A stretch of 64,000 nucleotides of DNA from Verrucomicrobiota bacterium (GCA_020630975.1 JAHDID010000002.1:186001-250000); one strand, 5' to 3'; shown: positions 1 to 9,494, counted from the first letter of the stretch. Notes: generated by a model from the sequence alone, not told the origin. Numbers and translations: made by a program.

Positions 1-1
1 T

Positions 2-469
2 GGATCGCCTATGCGCAATGTGACTGTGGAGATCTGGCAGGTCGATCATCAGGGCATCTACCTGCACTCAGGGGATAAGGAGCAGGAGCGTCGCGATGCT
101 AATTTCCAAAGCTACGGCCGCTTCCTGACTGATACGCAGGGTCGCTACTACTTTCGCACCATCAAGCCGGTCGCCTATGGCGATGGCCGGATTCGCCGCA
201 CGCCGCACATTCATATAGCTGTCAGTCGTGGTGACAAGCGACTGCTTACCACTCAGCTCCTAGTCAATGGAGTCGAGCAAAATCAGACGGACATGCTTTT
301 CAAAAGGATCAAAGATCCCAAAGCTCAAGCTACGGTGCTAGGTGACTTCTCGCCTCTGCCAGGGTCCAAGCTAGGCGAGCTGCAGGTGAATCACGATCTG
401 ATCATCGGTCAAACTGTGGCTGAGATGGATGATGGATCGTTGAGAGCTCTAGGCGTGAGTATAGCCTAA
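2..469 (+). CDS. Intradiol ring-cleavage dioxygenase, 5'-truncated by window edge
   Basis: This is the C-terminal part of a protocatechuate/catechol-type intradiol dioxygenase, a non-haem Fe(III) enzyme family that opens aromatic rings between two hydroxyls. The frame is open to the window edge, and the residues before the first ATG (GSP-MRNVTVEIWQVD) already belong to the conserved core, so the real start lies upstream. Visible family signatures are EIWQVD followed by GIY (first Tyr ligand), NFQSYGR, FRTIKPVAY (second Tyr ligand) and TPHIHI (the two His ligands). Verrucomicrobia and planctomycetes carry many secreted paralogues of this fold with unknown substrates, so the aromatic substrate cannot be named. 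A strong terminator follows 14 bases after the stop. Confidence 0.85.
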   Translation, partial: GSPMRNVTVEIWQVDHQGIYLHSGDKEQERRDANFQSYGRFLTDTQGRYYFRTIKPVAYGDGRIRRTPHIHIAVSRGDKRLLTTQLLVNGVEQNQTDMLFKRIKDPKAQATVLGDFSPLPGSKLGELQVNHDLIIGQTVAEMDDGSLRALGVSIA

Positions 470-482
470 GCCCTTCCGGGAC

Positions 483-511
483 AGCCGACGTCCTCGTCGG
501 CTATTTTTCTT
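483..511 (+). terminator. Rho-independent terminator of the dioxygenase gene
   Basis: An 8-bp perfect stem AGCCGACG / CGTCGGCT with a TCCT loop is followed by ATTTTTCTTT. It lies directly behind the dioxygenase stop codon and reads on the plus strand. Confidence 0.85.
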
Positions 512-663
512 TGTTCAGTCTTTTTCTTTGCGCCCTTTTCACTATGTCCACAATATTGAGTGGCCACTACAGGCTGCGATGAACACCTTAGCTAGCAAAG
601 ATTCGTTTCATTAGATCCTGTAATGCGTATTTTACTGAGTGTAAACTTAACCGAAGTCGAACT

Positions 664-1419
664 CTAGCGGATAAAATGCTGAAGCCCTTGTGCTATGGCG
701 TGAGGATCTGCCTCGTAAATCCCTGCTGAGTTTAGGTTGTTTAGTTCAATGATTCTAATCTCTCCTTGATGAAGAGTGACGTCAACTGTGCCTGTAATTT
801 CTCGATGAAATGAATTGATTACATCTTGGGTGAGCCCCCAAAGGAAATGGTCTGCGAGAATCCGCTGGTAAACTTTTTTATCTTTCCCATAGCTAGAGCC
901 AGTGGCGATTCGATTATTGAACACAAAAAACCGGAACTCATCTTGAATCGAAATAGGATCGCTCACAAATACGATCTCTTCACCTAGCTCATCGACGCCC
1001 GTCGTTGAACACTGTACGAGGCTGTCGAATGCTTTACTCTGAAGGCCATCTATATCTAAGACTAAACCGGTGAAAAGCTTTTCCCGCATGGGTTTTACAA
1101 AAACCGTACGACTTTGGAGATCGGAGAGTTCTTTGATCGTGGTTTGAGTAGGATTACCATTAAGTAAATACTTAGCGTCAACGATATCGTCCAGTCTGGG
1201 CGTGAAACTTTCGAAAGTAGGCCAACCTCTTTTTTTGGCGATCTCAACCAGTCTGCCGGATCCCAAGACGATATCTGGAGCTTCATTGCACTCGGGCTCA
1301 ATAACATCGGTAAAAGGGATGATCTGTACTTCTGTCACTTTTCCGTACTGCCTCAAAACGGATAAGAAATGCTCGTAATTTAGCTCTTGCCAAATTCTTG
1401 ACTGCGCAATGACATGCAT
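664..1419 (-). CDS. ATP-grasp domain protein (DUF4343-like)
   Basis: The protein resembles the ATP-grasp family annotated as DUF4343, predicted ATP-dependent carboxylate-amine ligases of unknown substrate. Features pointing there are FVKPMREK (ATP-binding lysine region), ISIQDEFRFFVFNNRIATGS and the acidic/Asn metal-binding end TGTVDVTL...RIIELNNLNSAGIY. The ORF track starts at a TTG at 1545. The first ATG is at 1419 (MHVIAQSRIW), which gives 251 residues and removes a stretch that does not look protein-like, so I prefer it. No good ribosome site is visible for either start. The gene is distinctly more AT-rich than its neighbours and stands alone, which suggests acquisition. The family call is moderate and the function unknown. 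Confidence 0.6.
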   Translation of the reverse strand: MHVIAQSRIWQELNYEHFLSVLRQYGKVTEVQIIPFTDVIEPECNEAPDIVLGSGRLVEIAKKRGWPTFESFTPRLDDIVDAKYLLNGNPTQTTIKELSDLQSRTVFVKPMREKLFTGLVLDIDGLQSKAFDSLVQCSTTGVDELGEEIVFVSDPISIQDEFRFFVFNNRIATGSSYGKDKKVYQRILADHFLWGLTQDVINSFHREITGTVDVTLHQGEIRIIELNNLNSAGIYEADPHAIAQGLQHFIR

Positions 1420-1552
1420 ACTGTGGATTTGATTTAGCTTAGTGTTTAAAGAATTTAGGGGATAATGAAAAGTCGATAAGTAACGCCAGATTCTTAATGT
1501 CGGTATGATTTCGGCTTGTCGGACAGTGGGTGTAAAGGTTAACAAAGGGTTT

Positions 1553-1665
1553 TTCTAGCACCCCGCCGGGGTGCGGCTTCACATCTGCCGCATTCGGTGG
1601 CTGCGCTTTGCTTGCCACCGGCTACCATCTTTGAGTCCCTCAGGGACTGCCCCCTGGAAGATTGG
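1553..1665. repeat. Intergenic palindrome cluster
   Basis: Three consecutive small palindromes fill the gap between the ATP-grasp gene and the PBP2 gene: GCACCCCGCCGGGGTGC, a GTGGC...GCCAC stem around 1600-1620, and AGTCCCTCAGGGACT. There is no convincing coding potential; the overlapping short ORFs are shadows. The layout looks like a REP/BIME-type intergenic repeat. No second copy occurs in this window, so its repeat status is an inference. Confidence 0.45.
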
Positions 1666-1812
1666 TAGAAACTAGAAACGCTCTACCAAATTCACCGATT
1701 CCACTTGGCTTCAGCTGCGGAAAGCCCCAAAAACATCGTTTGGGAAGTGCTTCGCGAGATGCTTGGGGATGAAACCATCCAAAGCCCAGCATTAGTTGAG
1801 TATGATTTAGAG

Positions 1813-4377
1813 CTACCGACGCTTGCCAAAGATCCGCTGGAACAGCGAATTCCGTCTAGGGCTGCTGTTGGTAGGTGCCCGTGGGCGGGTGTTTTGCGAT
1901 GGAGTCTGCGGGGTCGACCTCGGGCTGGCATCGCGGAAGATGGGTTTGGCTACGGCGGGGGCGGCGGCTGGCTTTGGTGCCGATGGCGGTAGGAAGTCTT
2001 CTTCGTTTACGCTGGTCAGGCTGTAGTCGCCGCGCAAGGCTTTGGAGCGTTTGGTGATCTCGCTATAGCGCTCCCAAGTCAGGTATTCGTTGAGAAAGGC
2101 GCTCAGGATAGGGGCAGCTTTCTTGCCGCCGCTGACGTTTTCGCCAGGATTACCCTCGTAGAGGATGGCAAAGGAGTAGATCGGATCTTTGGCAGGGAAG
2201 TAGCCTGCGAACCAAGCGACGTTTCTATTCTCCGAGGTAATCCACTGGCCCGTACCTGTCTTGGCTGCTACCACGATCTTGTGATAGCCGGACTTACCTG
2301 TTCCCCAGGAAGAGTTGACCACATCGTACATCCCTTTGCGGACTGGGGCGAGCGAGCGTGAGCTTACATTCAGAGAGTTGCGCACGTCTGGCGGAATGAC
2401 ATCGACGATGTTGTGATTGTAGTCTTGGACTTGAGTGACGGTCCGCGGATTCATGACGCGGCGCTGATCGCCGACAGCCGCCATCATCCTGGCGACCTGA
2501 ATCGGGGTGCACTTCACCTGAAACTGTCCGATCGACATGTTTGCCTCGTCACCATCGGAGAGTCTGGCACGGTATTTCTCGATCCACTTTTTGTTATCGG
2601 GGATGAATCCGGCATTCTCAGGCAGTGGTAGTCCTGTCTTTTCTCCGAGGCCGAGTCGGTATGACATGGAGGCCATCTCATCGCCACCTACGCTGATGGC
2701 GATCTCGTAGAACCAGGTGTTACAAGAGCGGGCGATCGCGGAGATCACATTCATATCGCCCTCGTCAGAGGAGTTCCAATTACGCATGGTCAGGCTGCCG
2801 ATCGTCCAGGAGCCAGGGCAGGGGTAGTAGTCGCCAGCATCGATGAAACCGCTCTCTAGGAAAGCCAAGGCAGAGGCGATCTTGTAGGTAGACGCTGGCG
2901 GGTAGGCACCCTGGTAGGCGCGCGGGAAGAGCGGCTTTTCAGGGTCGTTCATCAGCATCTGGTAGCGATCTTTGGAGATAGCAGGGATGAAATCGTTGGG
3001 ATTGAAGCTGGGGTAGCTTGCCATGGCGAGGACATCGCCATTGGTCACGTCCATCATCACAAAGGCACCTCGATTGGAGCGCTCGCGCAGGAGGCGCTCG
3101 GCTAGCCGCTGGGCATTCAGGTCAAATGAGGTGACGATATTATTGCCCGGGATGGGATCGGATATTTTGTCTTTGCGGAGGAGCTTACCACCCTCGTCGT
3201 AGAGCTCACTAAACTGGCCAGGTGTGCCGGTGAGCATTTCGTCGTAGGCTTTCTCTAGGCCCTGTACGCCGAGACCCTGCCCCCAGATGGGTTCTGCATT
3301 GGTGATGGGACCGGTCGCGCGCGGAGGGCGCTTGCCGACGTAGCCGATTACGTGGCCGAGCAATTTCTCGTTGGGGTAGTGGCGCAGGTAGATGGGGACT
3401 AGCTCGATTCCCTCTACCATGTATTTTTCGACGCGTTGGCTCTCGGACTTGGTGAGAGCTCCGCTGAAGAGAAGTGGCATCCAGCGGCGATTTTCATAAT
3501 GCTTGCGGATGACTTTGGGCTGCATGTCCCAGCTGGTGCCGAGGATACCGTTGATATAGTTGATCCGGTCGGCTGCATATTTCAGCAGAAAGGTCTCGTC
3601 TGGCTTGTCGCCGAGCTGAGGAAACTTGATGGCTGCGTAGTTTACCACCTTGTTTTGGGCTAGGGGTAGGCCATTGCGATCGAGGATCTGGCCGCGCGGC
3701 GCAGGGATGGAAAAGGTGAAGGTGCGCGCATCGAGCGCGGTCATGATATTGGACTGCAACTTTTCGTTCAGCGGGTCATCTTTTTTCTCCTCTTCGCTGT
3801 CCTTTTTCTCGGCGTCCTCTGCAGGCGGCACCTGTGCATCGGTGGGCTGGCCAGCCTCGGCTAGCAGTCGAGCATTGGAAGAGCCTGCGAGAGGGTTCGA
3901 GGGCGGTGTGATCGGTGTCTGGTTGATGGGCTCTAGCTTGCCCAGCTGGCCGACATTGCGCATCAGGGCCACTACGCCTGGTGTGCTGCGGTTGGCTGAG
4001 GCATCTCGAGCGCGGTTGAGCACTTCTTCCTCGTTGGTAGCGGGCGCAGGCTCATTGGTTGGGACGGCCTGGATGCCTTCGCCATCGGCGTCTTCGCCCT
4101 CCACAGGCTCGGCTACGATACCGTCTTCGGTCTCTGCATTGGGATCCACTTCACCCTCGGTGCCTTCCTCGACAGGGCCGCCAGCAGGCATAGATGAAGG
4201 ATCTGGAGGTAGCTCCTCACCTGGGCCGACAGGGGCTACGATATTGGGTATGATCGGCTCACGATCGCGCCGATCCCGGAAGATGCTCTGTGCGGGAGAG
4301 CTATCTGGGATGACAATAAGAATGGCGAGCAGCACTGGCAGGCAGCGCAGCAATCGCTGTAGAGAAGGCGTATCCAT
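1813..4377 (-). CDS. mrdA: Penicillin-binding protein 2 (peptidoglycan D,D-transpeptidase)
   Basis: This is a class B PBP that cross-links peptidoglycan during cell elongation. The transpeptidase domain carries all three active-site motifs: STYK (Ser near residue 493), SCN (near 548) and KTGTG (near 705). The family hallmark PAPRGQILDRNG is upstream of it. The N-terminus has a hydrophobic segment (LPVLLAILIVIP) that anchors or exports the protein, followed by about 200 residues rich in Pro, Glu, Asp and Ala with low complexity. That linker makes the protein about 854 residues against roughly 600-650 for typical PBP2. The C-terminal tail is also Pro/Ser-rich and basic. The start is uncertain: ATGs at 4419, 4398 and 4377 are in frame, and I chose the one closest to the hydrophobic segment. 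It lies 59 bases downstream of uvrC on the same strand. The function is secure; the linker's role is unknown. Confidence 0.88.
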   Translation of the reverse strand: MDTPSLQRLLRCLPVLLAILIVIPDSSPAQSIFRDRRDREPIIPNIVAPVGPGEELPPDPSSMPAGGPVEEGTEGEVDPNAETEDGIVAEPVEGEDADGEGIQAVPTNEPAPATNEEEVLNRARDASANRSTPGVVALMRNVGQLGKLEPINQTPITPPSNPLAGSSNARLLAEAGQPTDAQVPPAEDAEKKDSEEEKKDDPLNEKLQSNIMTALDARTFTFSIPAPRGQILDRNGLPLAQNKVVNYAAIKFPQLGDKPDETFLLKYAADRINYINGILGTSWDMQPKVIRKHYENRRWMPLLFSGALTKSESQRVEKYMVEGIELVPIYLRHYPNEKLLGHVIGYVGKRPPRATGPITNAEPIWGQGLGVQGLEKAYDEMLTGTPGQFSELYDEGGKLLRKDKISDPIPGNNIVTSFDLNAQRLAERLLRERSNRGAFVMMDVTNGDVLAMASYPSFNPNDFIPAISKDRYQMLMNDPEKPLFPRAYQGAYPPASTYKIASALAFLESGFIDAGDYYPCPGSWTIGSLTMRNWNSSDEGDMNVISAIARSCNTWFYEIAISVGGDEMASMSYRLGLGEKTGLPLPENAGFIPDNKKWIEKYRARLSDGDEANMSIGQFQVKCTPIQVARMMAAVGDQRRVMNPRTVTQVQDYNHNIVDVIPPDVRNSLNVSSRSLAPVRKGMYDVVNSSWGTGKSGYHKIVVAAKTGTGQWITSENRNVAWFAGYFPAKDPIYSFAILYEGNPGENVSGGKKAAPILSAFLNEYLTWERYSEITKRSKALRGDYSLTSVNEEDFLPPSAPKPAAAPAVAKPIFRDASPRSTPQTPSQNTRPRAPTNSSPRRNSLFQRIFGKRR

Positions 4378-4436
4378 GGAACGTGTAACCGACCGTAACA
4401 TAATTTTATGTGGGGGCATCCGCAAATACGGGTCGT

Positions 4437-6062
4437 TCAGGAGTGAGTTTTCAAAAAATGTGCAATTTCTCCAGCTAATCTGGAATTTATGCCAGAAACT
4501 TCCGCAATCTCCTCAGGTTCAGCCTTTCGCAGACGAGAGACAGAGCCAAATTTTTCCAAAAGCCTCTCCTTTCGGCCGCGGCTGATGCCGGGGCAGTCGT
4601 CGAGGATGCTTTCTTCGATGCGTTTTTTCATGAGGAGTTGGTGGTAGCCGTTGGCGAAGCGGTGAGCTTCGTCGCGCAGCCGCTGTAGCAGCTTTAGAGC
4701 GCCGGTGTCGTGAGGTATCACGATTGGATCGCTCTCTCCATATTGAAAAATTTCTTCGCGCTGCTTGGCCAGGCCAAAAATGGGCAGGTCGTGCAGGCCT
4801 AGCCGCTGCAGCTCCTTCACCGCTGATGAGAGCTGGCCTTTGCCGCCGTCGACGATGACCACATCGGGCAGTCGGACGAAGGGCTTCTTCTTTTTCTTCG
4901 GCTTTTCGCCGCCATTTTCATCTGCGACATCGGCTTTTTCTTCTTCCTCAGCCTCGATGCGGCGCATGGCATCGATCGGATGCTCCTGGGAGGCGTCAGC
5001 AGCTTCATCGCCCACCCGCTCGCGTGCCTCCAGTAGGATGCGCGAGTAGCGGCGTCGGACCACCTCGGCCATACTGGCGAAGTCATCCTGACCCGTCACG
5101 GTCTTGATCCGGTAGCGGCGGTAGTTGCTGTTGTCAGGTAGGCCGTTTTTGAAGCGCACCATCGAAGCGACGATGTGGTTGTCGGAGATATTTGAGATGT
5201 CGAAGCACTCCATCACCTCCGGGACGCGGTCGAGATGCAGGTAGTCTTTTAGCTCGAGGATGTCTTCCTCTGGCTTGATGGCTTTGCCAGGCACGCCTTT
5301 TTTGCGGAATTGGCGGGTTGGTTTGAGGGTTTTCTTGAGGTTGTCGATCATGTCGCGCAGCTCAGCGGCGCGCTCGAAGTCGAGCTGAGCAGCGGCCTCG
5401 GCCATTTCCTCCTCGACCGAGCGGATCAGGTCTTTGGAATGGCCTTTGAGGAATTCCGAGGCTTCGGCGACTTTGGCTAGGTATTCCTCGCGTGTGATTT
5501 TGCCGATGCAGGGGGCGGCACAGTTTTTGATGACATCATCGTGACAGTGCTGGTAGTCCCGCTCGGTGGGTTTCATCGGCCGGCAGCTGCGCAGGCCGAA
5601 CTCTCGATTGATCCACGATACGGTGCGCCGCAGCGCCCCCGAGTGGGCAAATGGGCCGAAGTACTGCGCACCATCGTCCTTTTTTAGTCGTGTCAGCTGG
5701 AACTTCGGCCACGGCTCCTCAAGGTGGATTTTCACTAGCAGGAAGCGCTTATCATCGCGAAAGGCGACATTGTACTTGGGGCGATATTCTTTGATCAGCT
5801 TGCCCTCCAGCAGCAGAGCTTCCTGCTCATTGCGCACCTCGTGGATCTCAAAGTCCCAGATACTTTGGATCAATGCTCGAGTCTTGTGCTCGGCCAGCCG
5901 CTGTCGCGAGGGATTGAAATACGAAGCCAGTCGCTTGCGTAGGTCCTTTGCCTTGCCCACATAGATGACCGTGCCGAGGCGGTCCTTGTGCAGGTACACA
6001 CCAGGTTTGTGCGGCACCTCCTGGAGCTGCTTGTTAAGTTTGGCTTTTACGTCGGTAGACAC
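4437..6062 (-). CDS. uvrC: UvrABC excinuclease subunit C
   Basis: UvrC makes the two incisions in nucleotide excision repair once UvrA and UvrB have located a lesion. The order of domains is standard: N-terminal GIY-YIG nuclease (GVYLHKDRLG, VIYVGKAKDLRKRL), a UVR motif that binds UvrB (AAAQLDFERAAELRDMI), the RNase H-like second nuclease (VIVDGGKGQL and DEAHRFA) and a C-terminal double helix-hairpin-helix (CPGISRGRKERLLEKFGS). A charged insert (EEEEKADVADENG then a run of Lys) separates parts of the second nuclease, around residues 370-400. At 541 residues it is slightly short for the family. The start is GTG; no internal ATG would keep the GIY motif. The PBP2 gene follows on the same strand and may be cotranscribed. 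Confidence 0.93.
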   Translation of the reverse strand: MSTDVKAKLNKQLQEVPHKPGVYLHKDRLGTVIYVGKAKDLRKRLASYFNPSRQRLAEHKTRALIQSIWDFEIHEVRNEQEALLLEGKLIKEYRPKYNVAFRDDKRFLLVKIHLEEPWPKFQLTRLKKDDGAQYFGPFAHSGALRRTVSWINREFGLRSCRPMKPTERDYQHCHDDVIKNCAAPCIGKITREEYLAKVAEASEFLKGHSKDLIRSVEEEMAEAAAQLDFERAAELRDMIDNLKKTLKPTRQFRKKGVPGKAIKPEEDILELKDYLHLDRVPEVMECFDISNISDNHIVASMVRFKNGLPDNSNYRRYRIKTVTGQDDFASMAEVVRRRYSRILLEARERVGDEAADASQEHPIDAMRRIEAEEEEKADVADENGGEKPKKKKKPFVRLPDVVIVDGGKGQLSSAVKELQRLGLHDLPIFGLAKQREEIFQYGESDPIVIPHDTGALKLLQRLRDEAHRFANGYHQLLMKKRIEESILDDCPGISRGRKERLLEKFGSVSRLRKAEPEEIAEVSGINSRLAGEIAHFLKTHS

Positions 6063-6161
6063 GGCAGGGTACTGTTACGTCTGAGGGGCGGATTATCCAC
6101 AGAGTCTTTGCACTGTTGTTTCGCGTAGACATCGCGCCGGCTATGGGTATCATCGGTGCCA

Positions 6162-7688
6162 ATGTCTTCCTCATGTCGTTTCATTGCGCGATTTTTGCTC
6201 TGCAGTGCCTTTGTCTCAGGAGCTCTAGGTTTTGAGCGGTTCGACTACCAGAATGTTCCTTTCGACACGGACTATGCAGACACCTTTTCGCGTCTAGAGG
6301 GGATAGTCCCGATTTTATGTGGTATAGCAGCAAATCCAGATTATCCCTCAGCGGTGCGAGGTCAGTTAGTAGCAGCTGCTAGGCGGGTAGACCCTCTTGG
6401 TAGAGAGGCGTTCTACACCGAGTACCAGTTGGCAAATGATCTCCCGGTGACAAAGGCGCTCAGCTTATCAAAAGCCGAAGGTGAAATCCTGTTGAAAGAT
6501 GAAATCGCGGATCTCAGGCGAGACTCTAGGTTGTCTACTTATCTGGATTTCATTGAGGATACTTTGTTTCCAGGTGTACAGATGTCGGAGGATAGCTTTT
6601 TCCCATTGAGTAATGATCCCTTCGAGCCAGAACCGGAAGCAGAGCCAGAGAAGAAAGAGACGCCCCTGGTTATTGCTAGGATGAAGTATCTCTCTACTCA
6701 GGGCGCTTACCTGATCGGAGGGGCCAGTCGACCGAGTGGTGATGAGTATTTCCACTACGCTCCGAGGGCATTAGACTCGAAAACGTTTCGCTCTGGCTAT
6801 CGAGAGGCGGTGAAATATCTAGGGCTCTCACATGCTGGAGCACTATCGGGCATGAAGGTGGATTTCGATATCGAGGCAGACTTGGATAGCGCTGAAGGTC
6901 CTGGAGCGAATCTATCGTGCGCTATCATCACGGATGCTCTTTTGAATGGCTATCAAGTGGATTCTATCGTCGCTAGCTGTGGCGATGTGAATGCCGACGG
7001 CACCGTACAGCCTGTATGGGATCTCTACACGCGGCTAAAAGCTACTGAAGATGAGTTGCCGCCAGTTATTCTGATTGCGCCTGGCGATGACTATGTGGTG
7101 GATGATGTATTACTACTGGATGGACCGAAGCTGTTTTTGGATACCCAGATCATCAAAGTCGAAAAACTCTCTGATGCGGTGTCGATCGCTAGCCAAAAGC
7201 GTGCCGAAAAAATTCGTGATGCATTGAATCTATATGCCAGTATCCAAAAGGTGCTGGCATCTGGCGATAGCAAGATGCTAACCAATTCTCATGTGCAGAA
7301 TCGTCTCAATCAAGTTTTGGAGATTCTGCCCGGTCATCTCTCCGCTACCCAGTTGAAGCGGGTGTCGGAGAAGAAGTACCCGAGACGCCTCAGTAGCTAC
7401 TATTCTTTTGATCTCGTTTTTGGAGCATTGAGACCTTTGATAGAGGACGGGTATGAGGTGAATGCTCTAGGCTCGGTGAGTGAGTCAGATCTCGCAGCCT
7501 TAAAGAAATATCAGCCCCGTCTTGATCCAAGTTTAGCTGAATTGGCAAAAGCTGTGATCGCTTTTGAGCAAGGCGGTAATCTGGGGAGCGATCGTATGAT
7601 CGAGAAGAAGCGTCTGGCTCAGCGAATCAAAGAAGAGTTAAACCAAGTATCCAGCGATCCAGTGATTCGTGAAAAGATTATGCGATGA
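6162..7688 (+). CDS. Secreted Lon-type (S16) pseudoprotease, catalytic dyad lost
   Basis: This 508-residue protein is paralogous to the next gene over its whole C-terminal two-thirds: an S16 (Lon proteolytic) domain followed by a helical region containing the shared phrase QKVLASG. A signal peptide (RFIARFLLCSAFVSGALG) indicates export. The two S16 catalytic residues are missing. Where the neighbour has GPSAG this protein has GPGAN, so Ser is Gly. Where the neighbour has GGIDGK this one has QPVWDL, so Lys is Leu. An acidic, Glu/Pro-rich stretch (EPEPEAEPEKKE) sits before the domain. I use the ATG at 6162, in frame 6 bases inside the track's GTG, because it starts the signal peptide directly. 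The stop overlaps the next start as ATGA, so the two are translationally coupled. A structural or regulatory subunit is inferred. Confidence 0.65.
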   Translation: MSSSCRFIARFLLCSAFVSGALGFERFDYQNVPFDTDYADTFSRLEGIVPILCGIAANPDYPSAVRGQLVAAARRVDPLGREAFYTEYQLANDLPVTKALSLSKAEGEILLKDEIADLRRDSRLSTYLDFIEDTLFPGVQMSEDSFFPLSNDPFEPEPEAEPEKKETPLVIARMKYLSTQGAYLIGGASRPSGDEYFHYAPRALDSKTFRSGYREAVKYLGLSHAGALSGMKVDFDIEADLDSAEGPGANLSCAIITDALLNGYQVDSIVASCGDVNADGTVQPVWDLYTRLKATEDELPPVILIAPGDDYVVDDVLLLDGPKLFLDTQIIKVEKLSDAVSIASQKRAEKIRDALNLYASIQKVLASGDSKMLTNSHVQNRLNQVLEILPGHLSATQLKRVSEKKYPRRLSSYYSFDLVFGALRPLIEDGYEVNALGSVSESDLAALKKYQPRLDPSLAELAKAVIAFEQGGNLGSDRMIEKKRLAQRIKEELNQVSSDPVIREKIMR

Positions 7689-9415
7689 ATAGCTTTAGAA
7701 GTTTGAGTTTAGTTTTGATTACTTTGTTTTCTGTCTCATTCAGTCAGGGACAGGATCGAGTTCTGTCTCATTCCGTGCTAGATGAATTAGACACGATACC
7801 TCGGCAGTATTTGATGCGTGCCGTCATTTATTTCAAAGATCATGTCGAGCATTCGGATGAGGCGGCTGCAGAGAAACTAGAGCAGCTGTTCGCCATAGTG
7901 GGGGATGAACTGCGCCGCGACCAACTGAGCTCAGGTCAGGTGCCTCATGTGACGCTGACTCCGGATTTAGTTGATTCCTTCACGGCGAATAAAGATCGAG
8001 TAAGAGGTTACATGGGGAGTGCGGCTAGAACCCTGAAAAGTGATGAGGGCAAAGCTCTGGCTGCGCATATTTTCGATGCTTTAGTCGCCATTGATAAGAA
8101 AGATGTGGCGGCTGCCTATTATCGAGAGGTGCTTCATATCGAAGAGGGGATTCACTTGAACTGGGGTGGGGATTTGCTGAACCCAGAGCGTTCGAAAATC
8201 ACTGCCGCCGCTCCTGCCGGGGGATATTACACAATCGATTTCCCTGGGCTTGGCGCTCCCGGTGGTGGTGATACGATCGCAGGAGTTGCCAAATCCCAAG
8301 CACTCATCAAAGGGCTGCTGGTGCAGAGTTTATCGGGTGCTCAGTTCGCCGGTAGCGCCTCGCAGATGAATGCGACAGTCATTGGATCTGCTGATCGGCT
8401 GAAAGTCGCTTTTAATCAAAAAGTAGGTCCTAGTATGATGCAGGCAGTGGAGGATATGACTACCTTTCTGCGGACGCGGCATCCCGATGCTGATATGGGA
8501 ATCGAAGTGGAAATTAGCTTTGAGGAGCAATATATCGCAAAAGACGGCCCTTCAGCAGGTGTGGCCTGCACGCTGATGCTGGAGTCGCTGTTAAAAGGGA
8601 ATCTCTACTCCGATACCTTTGCGGTGACGGGTGCTCTAGATGCTAGTGGGCAAGTGGGCTCAGTGGGAGGTATCGATGGTAAGGTGCGTGGAGCCATCGC
8701 GAGAGGCTGTGATGTCGTAGCGATACCGGCGGATAATGAGTCGGTCGTTCAGGATCTCCTGATCACAAATGGCATCGATATACTGAGTAAAATCCAAATT
8801 GTAAAGATCGCGACGTTTGACGAGGCACTAGCCATTGCTAGCCACCCCTCCGAGAGGCCAGTCGGCCTGCAGCAGGCAGTCGAGACGTTTAGCGAGGTGC
8901 AGAAAGTATTGGCATCGGGCGAAGAGAGTTATCTCAAGAACGCTAAGGTTCAGGGCAAATTACGAGAAGTGGTTCAGGCGTACCCGAATCACTTGTCGGC
9001 GAAATATTTACTCCTCAAAGGCTTAGGTCGAGAGCCTAAAGTTCTCACCTTGCTAGGTTCAGTGCAGGCGATCGATCGAAAAGCGGCACCGTTTATCAAT
9101 GAATTGAATGAAGGGAATTTTGATATCAAAGACGCCTTTGGTAAGGATGGTTTTGCAGACACCATCGTCGCGATGAATCGACTGCGACCTTTTCTCGATG
9201 AGCGGACCCGAGCCTGTGCGGATGCGATAGTGGACTATTCAGGAGTGATCCGCATCGCTATCAACAGCCCGCCGCGATCTCCGGCGGGTATATCAGAGCT
9301 TCGATCCAAGCTAAGTCGCACCGGTAGAGCAGTGAGCCGTGAGTACGAAGAGCTCTTTTCACGTCCTGATGTGAAAGAAGAGCTCATGATCCTAGATGAA
9401 GACGAGGATGGTTAG
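7685..9415 (+). CDS. Secreted Lon-type (S16) serine protease
   Basis: An exported stand-alone S16 protease without the AAA+ ATPase domain that normally feeds Lon. The signal peptide is MNSFRSLSLVLITLFSVSFSQG. The catalytic Ser is in KDGPSAGVA (near residue 290) and the catalytic Lys in VGGIDGKVRG (near residue 333). They are 43 residues apart, the same spacing as Ser679/Lys722 in E. coli Lon. The rest of the S16 core is also recognisable (GALDASGQVGSVGG, CDVVAIPADN). A C-terminal helical region of about 170 residues follows and ends in an acidic tail. Being secreted without an ATPase, it must work on unfolded or exposed substrates or under control of its partner. It overlaps the inactive paralogue upstream by ATGA. 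Substrate unknown. Confidence 0.75.
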   Translation: MNSFRSLSLVLITLFSVSFSQGQDRVLSHSVLDELDTIPRQYLMRAVIYFKDHVEHSDEAAAEKLEQLFAIVGDELRRDQLSSGQVPHVTLTPDLVDSFTANKDRVRGYMGSAARTLKSDEGKALAAHIFDALVAIDKKDVAAAYYREVLHIEEGIHLNWGGDLLNPERSKITAAAPAGGYYTIDFPGLGAPGGGDTIAGVAKSQALIKGLLVQSLSGAQFAGSASQMNATVIGSADRLKVAFNQKVGPSMMQAVEDMTTFLRTRHPDADMGIEVEISFEEQYIAKDGPSAGVACTLMLESLLKGNLYSDTFAVTGALDASGQVGSVGGIDGKVRGAIARGCDVVAIPADNESVVQDLLITNGIDILSKIQIVKIATFDEALAIASHPSERPVGLQQAVETFSEVQKVLASGEESYLKNAKVQGKLREVVQAYPNHLSAKYLLLKGLGREPKVLTLLGSVQAIDRKAAPFINELNEGNFDIKDAFGKDGFADTIVAMNRLRPFLDERTRACADAIVDYSGVIRIAINSPPRSPAGISELRSKLSRTGRAVSREYEELFSRPDVKEELMILDEDEDG

Positions 9416-9494
9416 CCGCCAATAGCCGCAAAGCGTCACGTTGAAAGTCGGGCCATATCCGTATACTCTTGGGCTTTTTCTCGGCCAGCCTATC

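Noticed and set aside
3650-4585. 311-aa plus-strand ORF opposite the PBP2 gene
   Set aside because: Ser/Gly-rich antisense shadow of the PBP2 N-terminal linker, with no independent family features.
6061-6090. CAGGGTACTG near the uvrC start as another copy of the 21-bp-period repeat
   Set aside because: Only six core bases match and there is no second copy at 21 bp.
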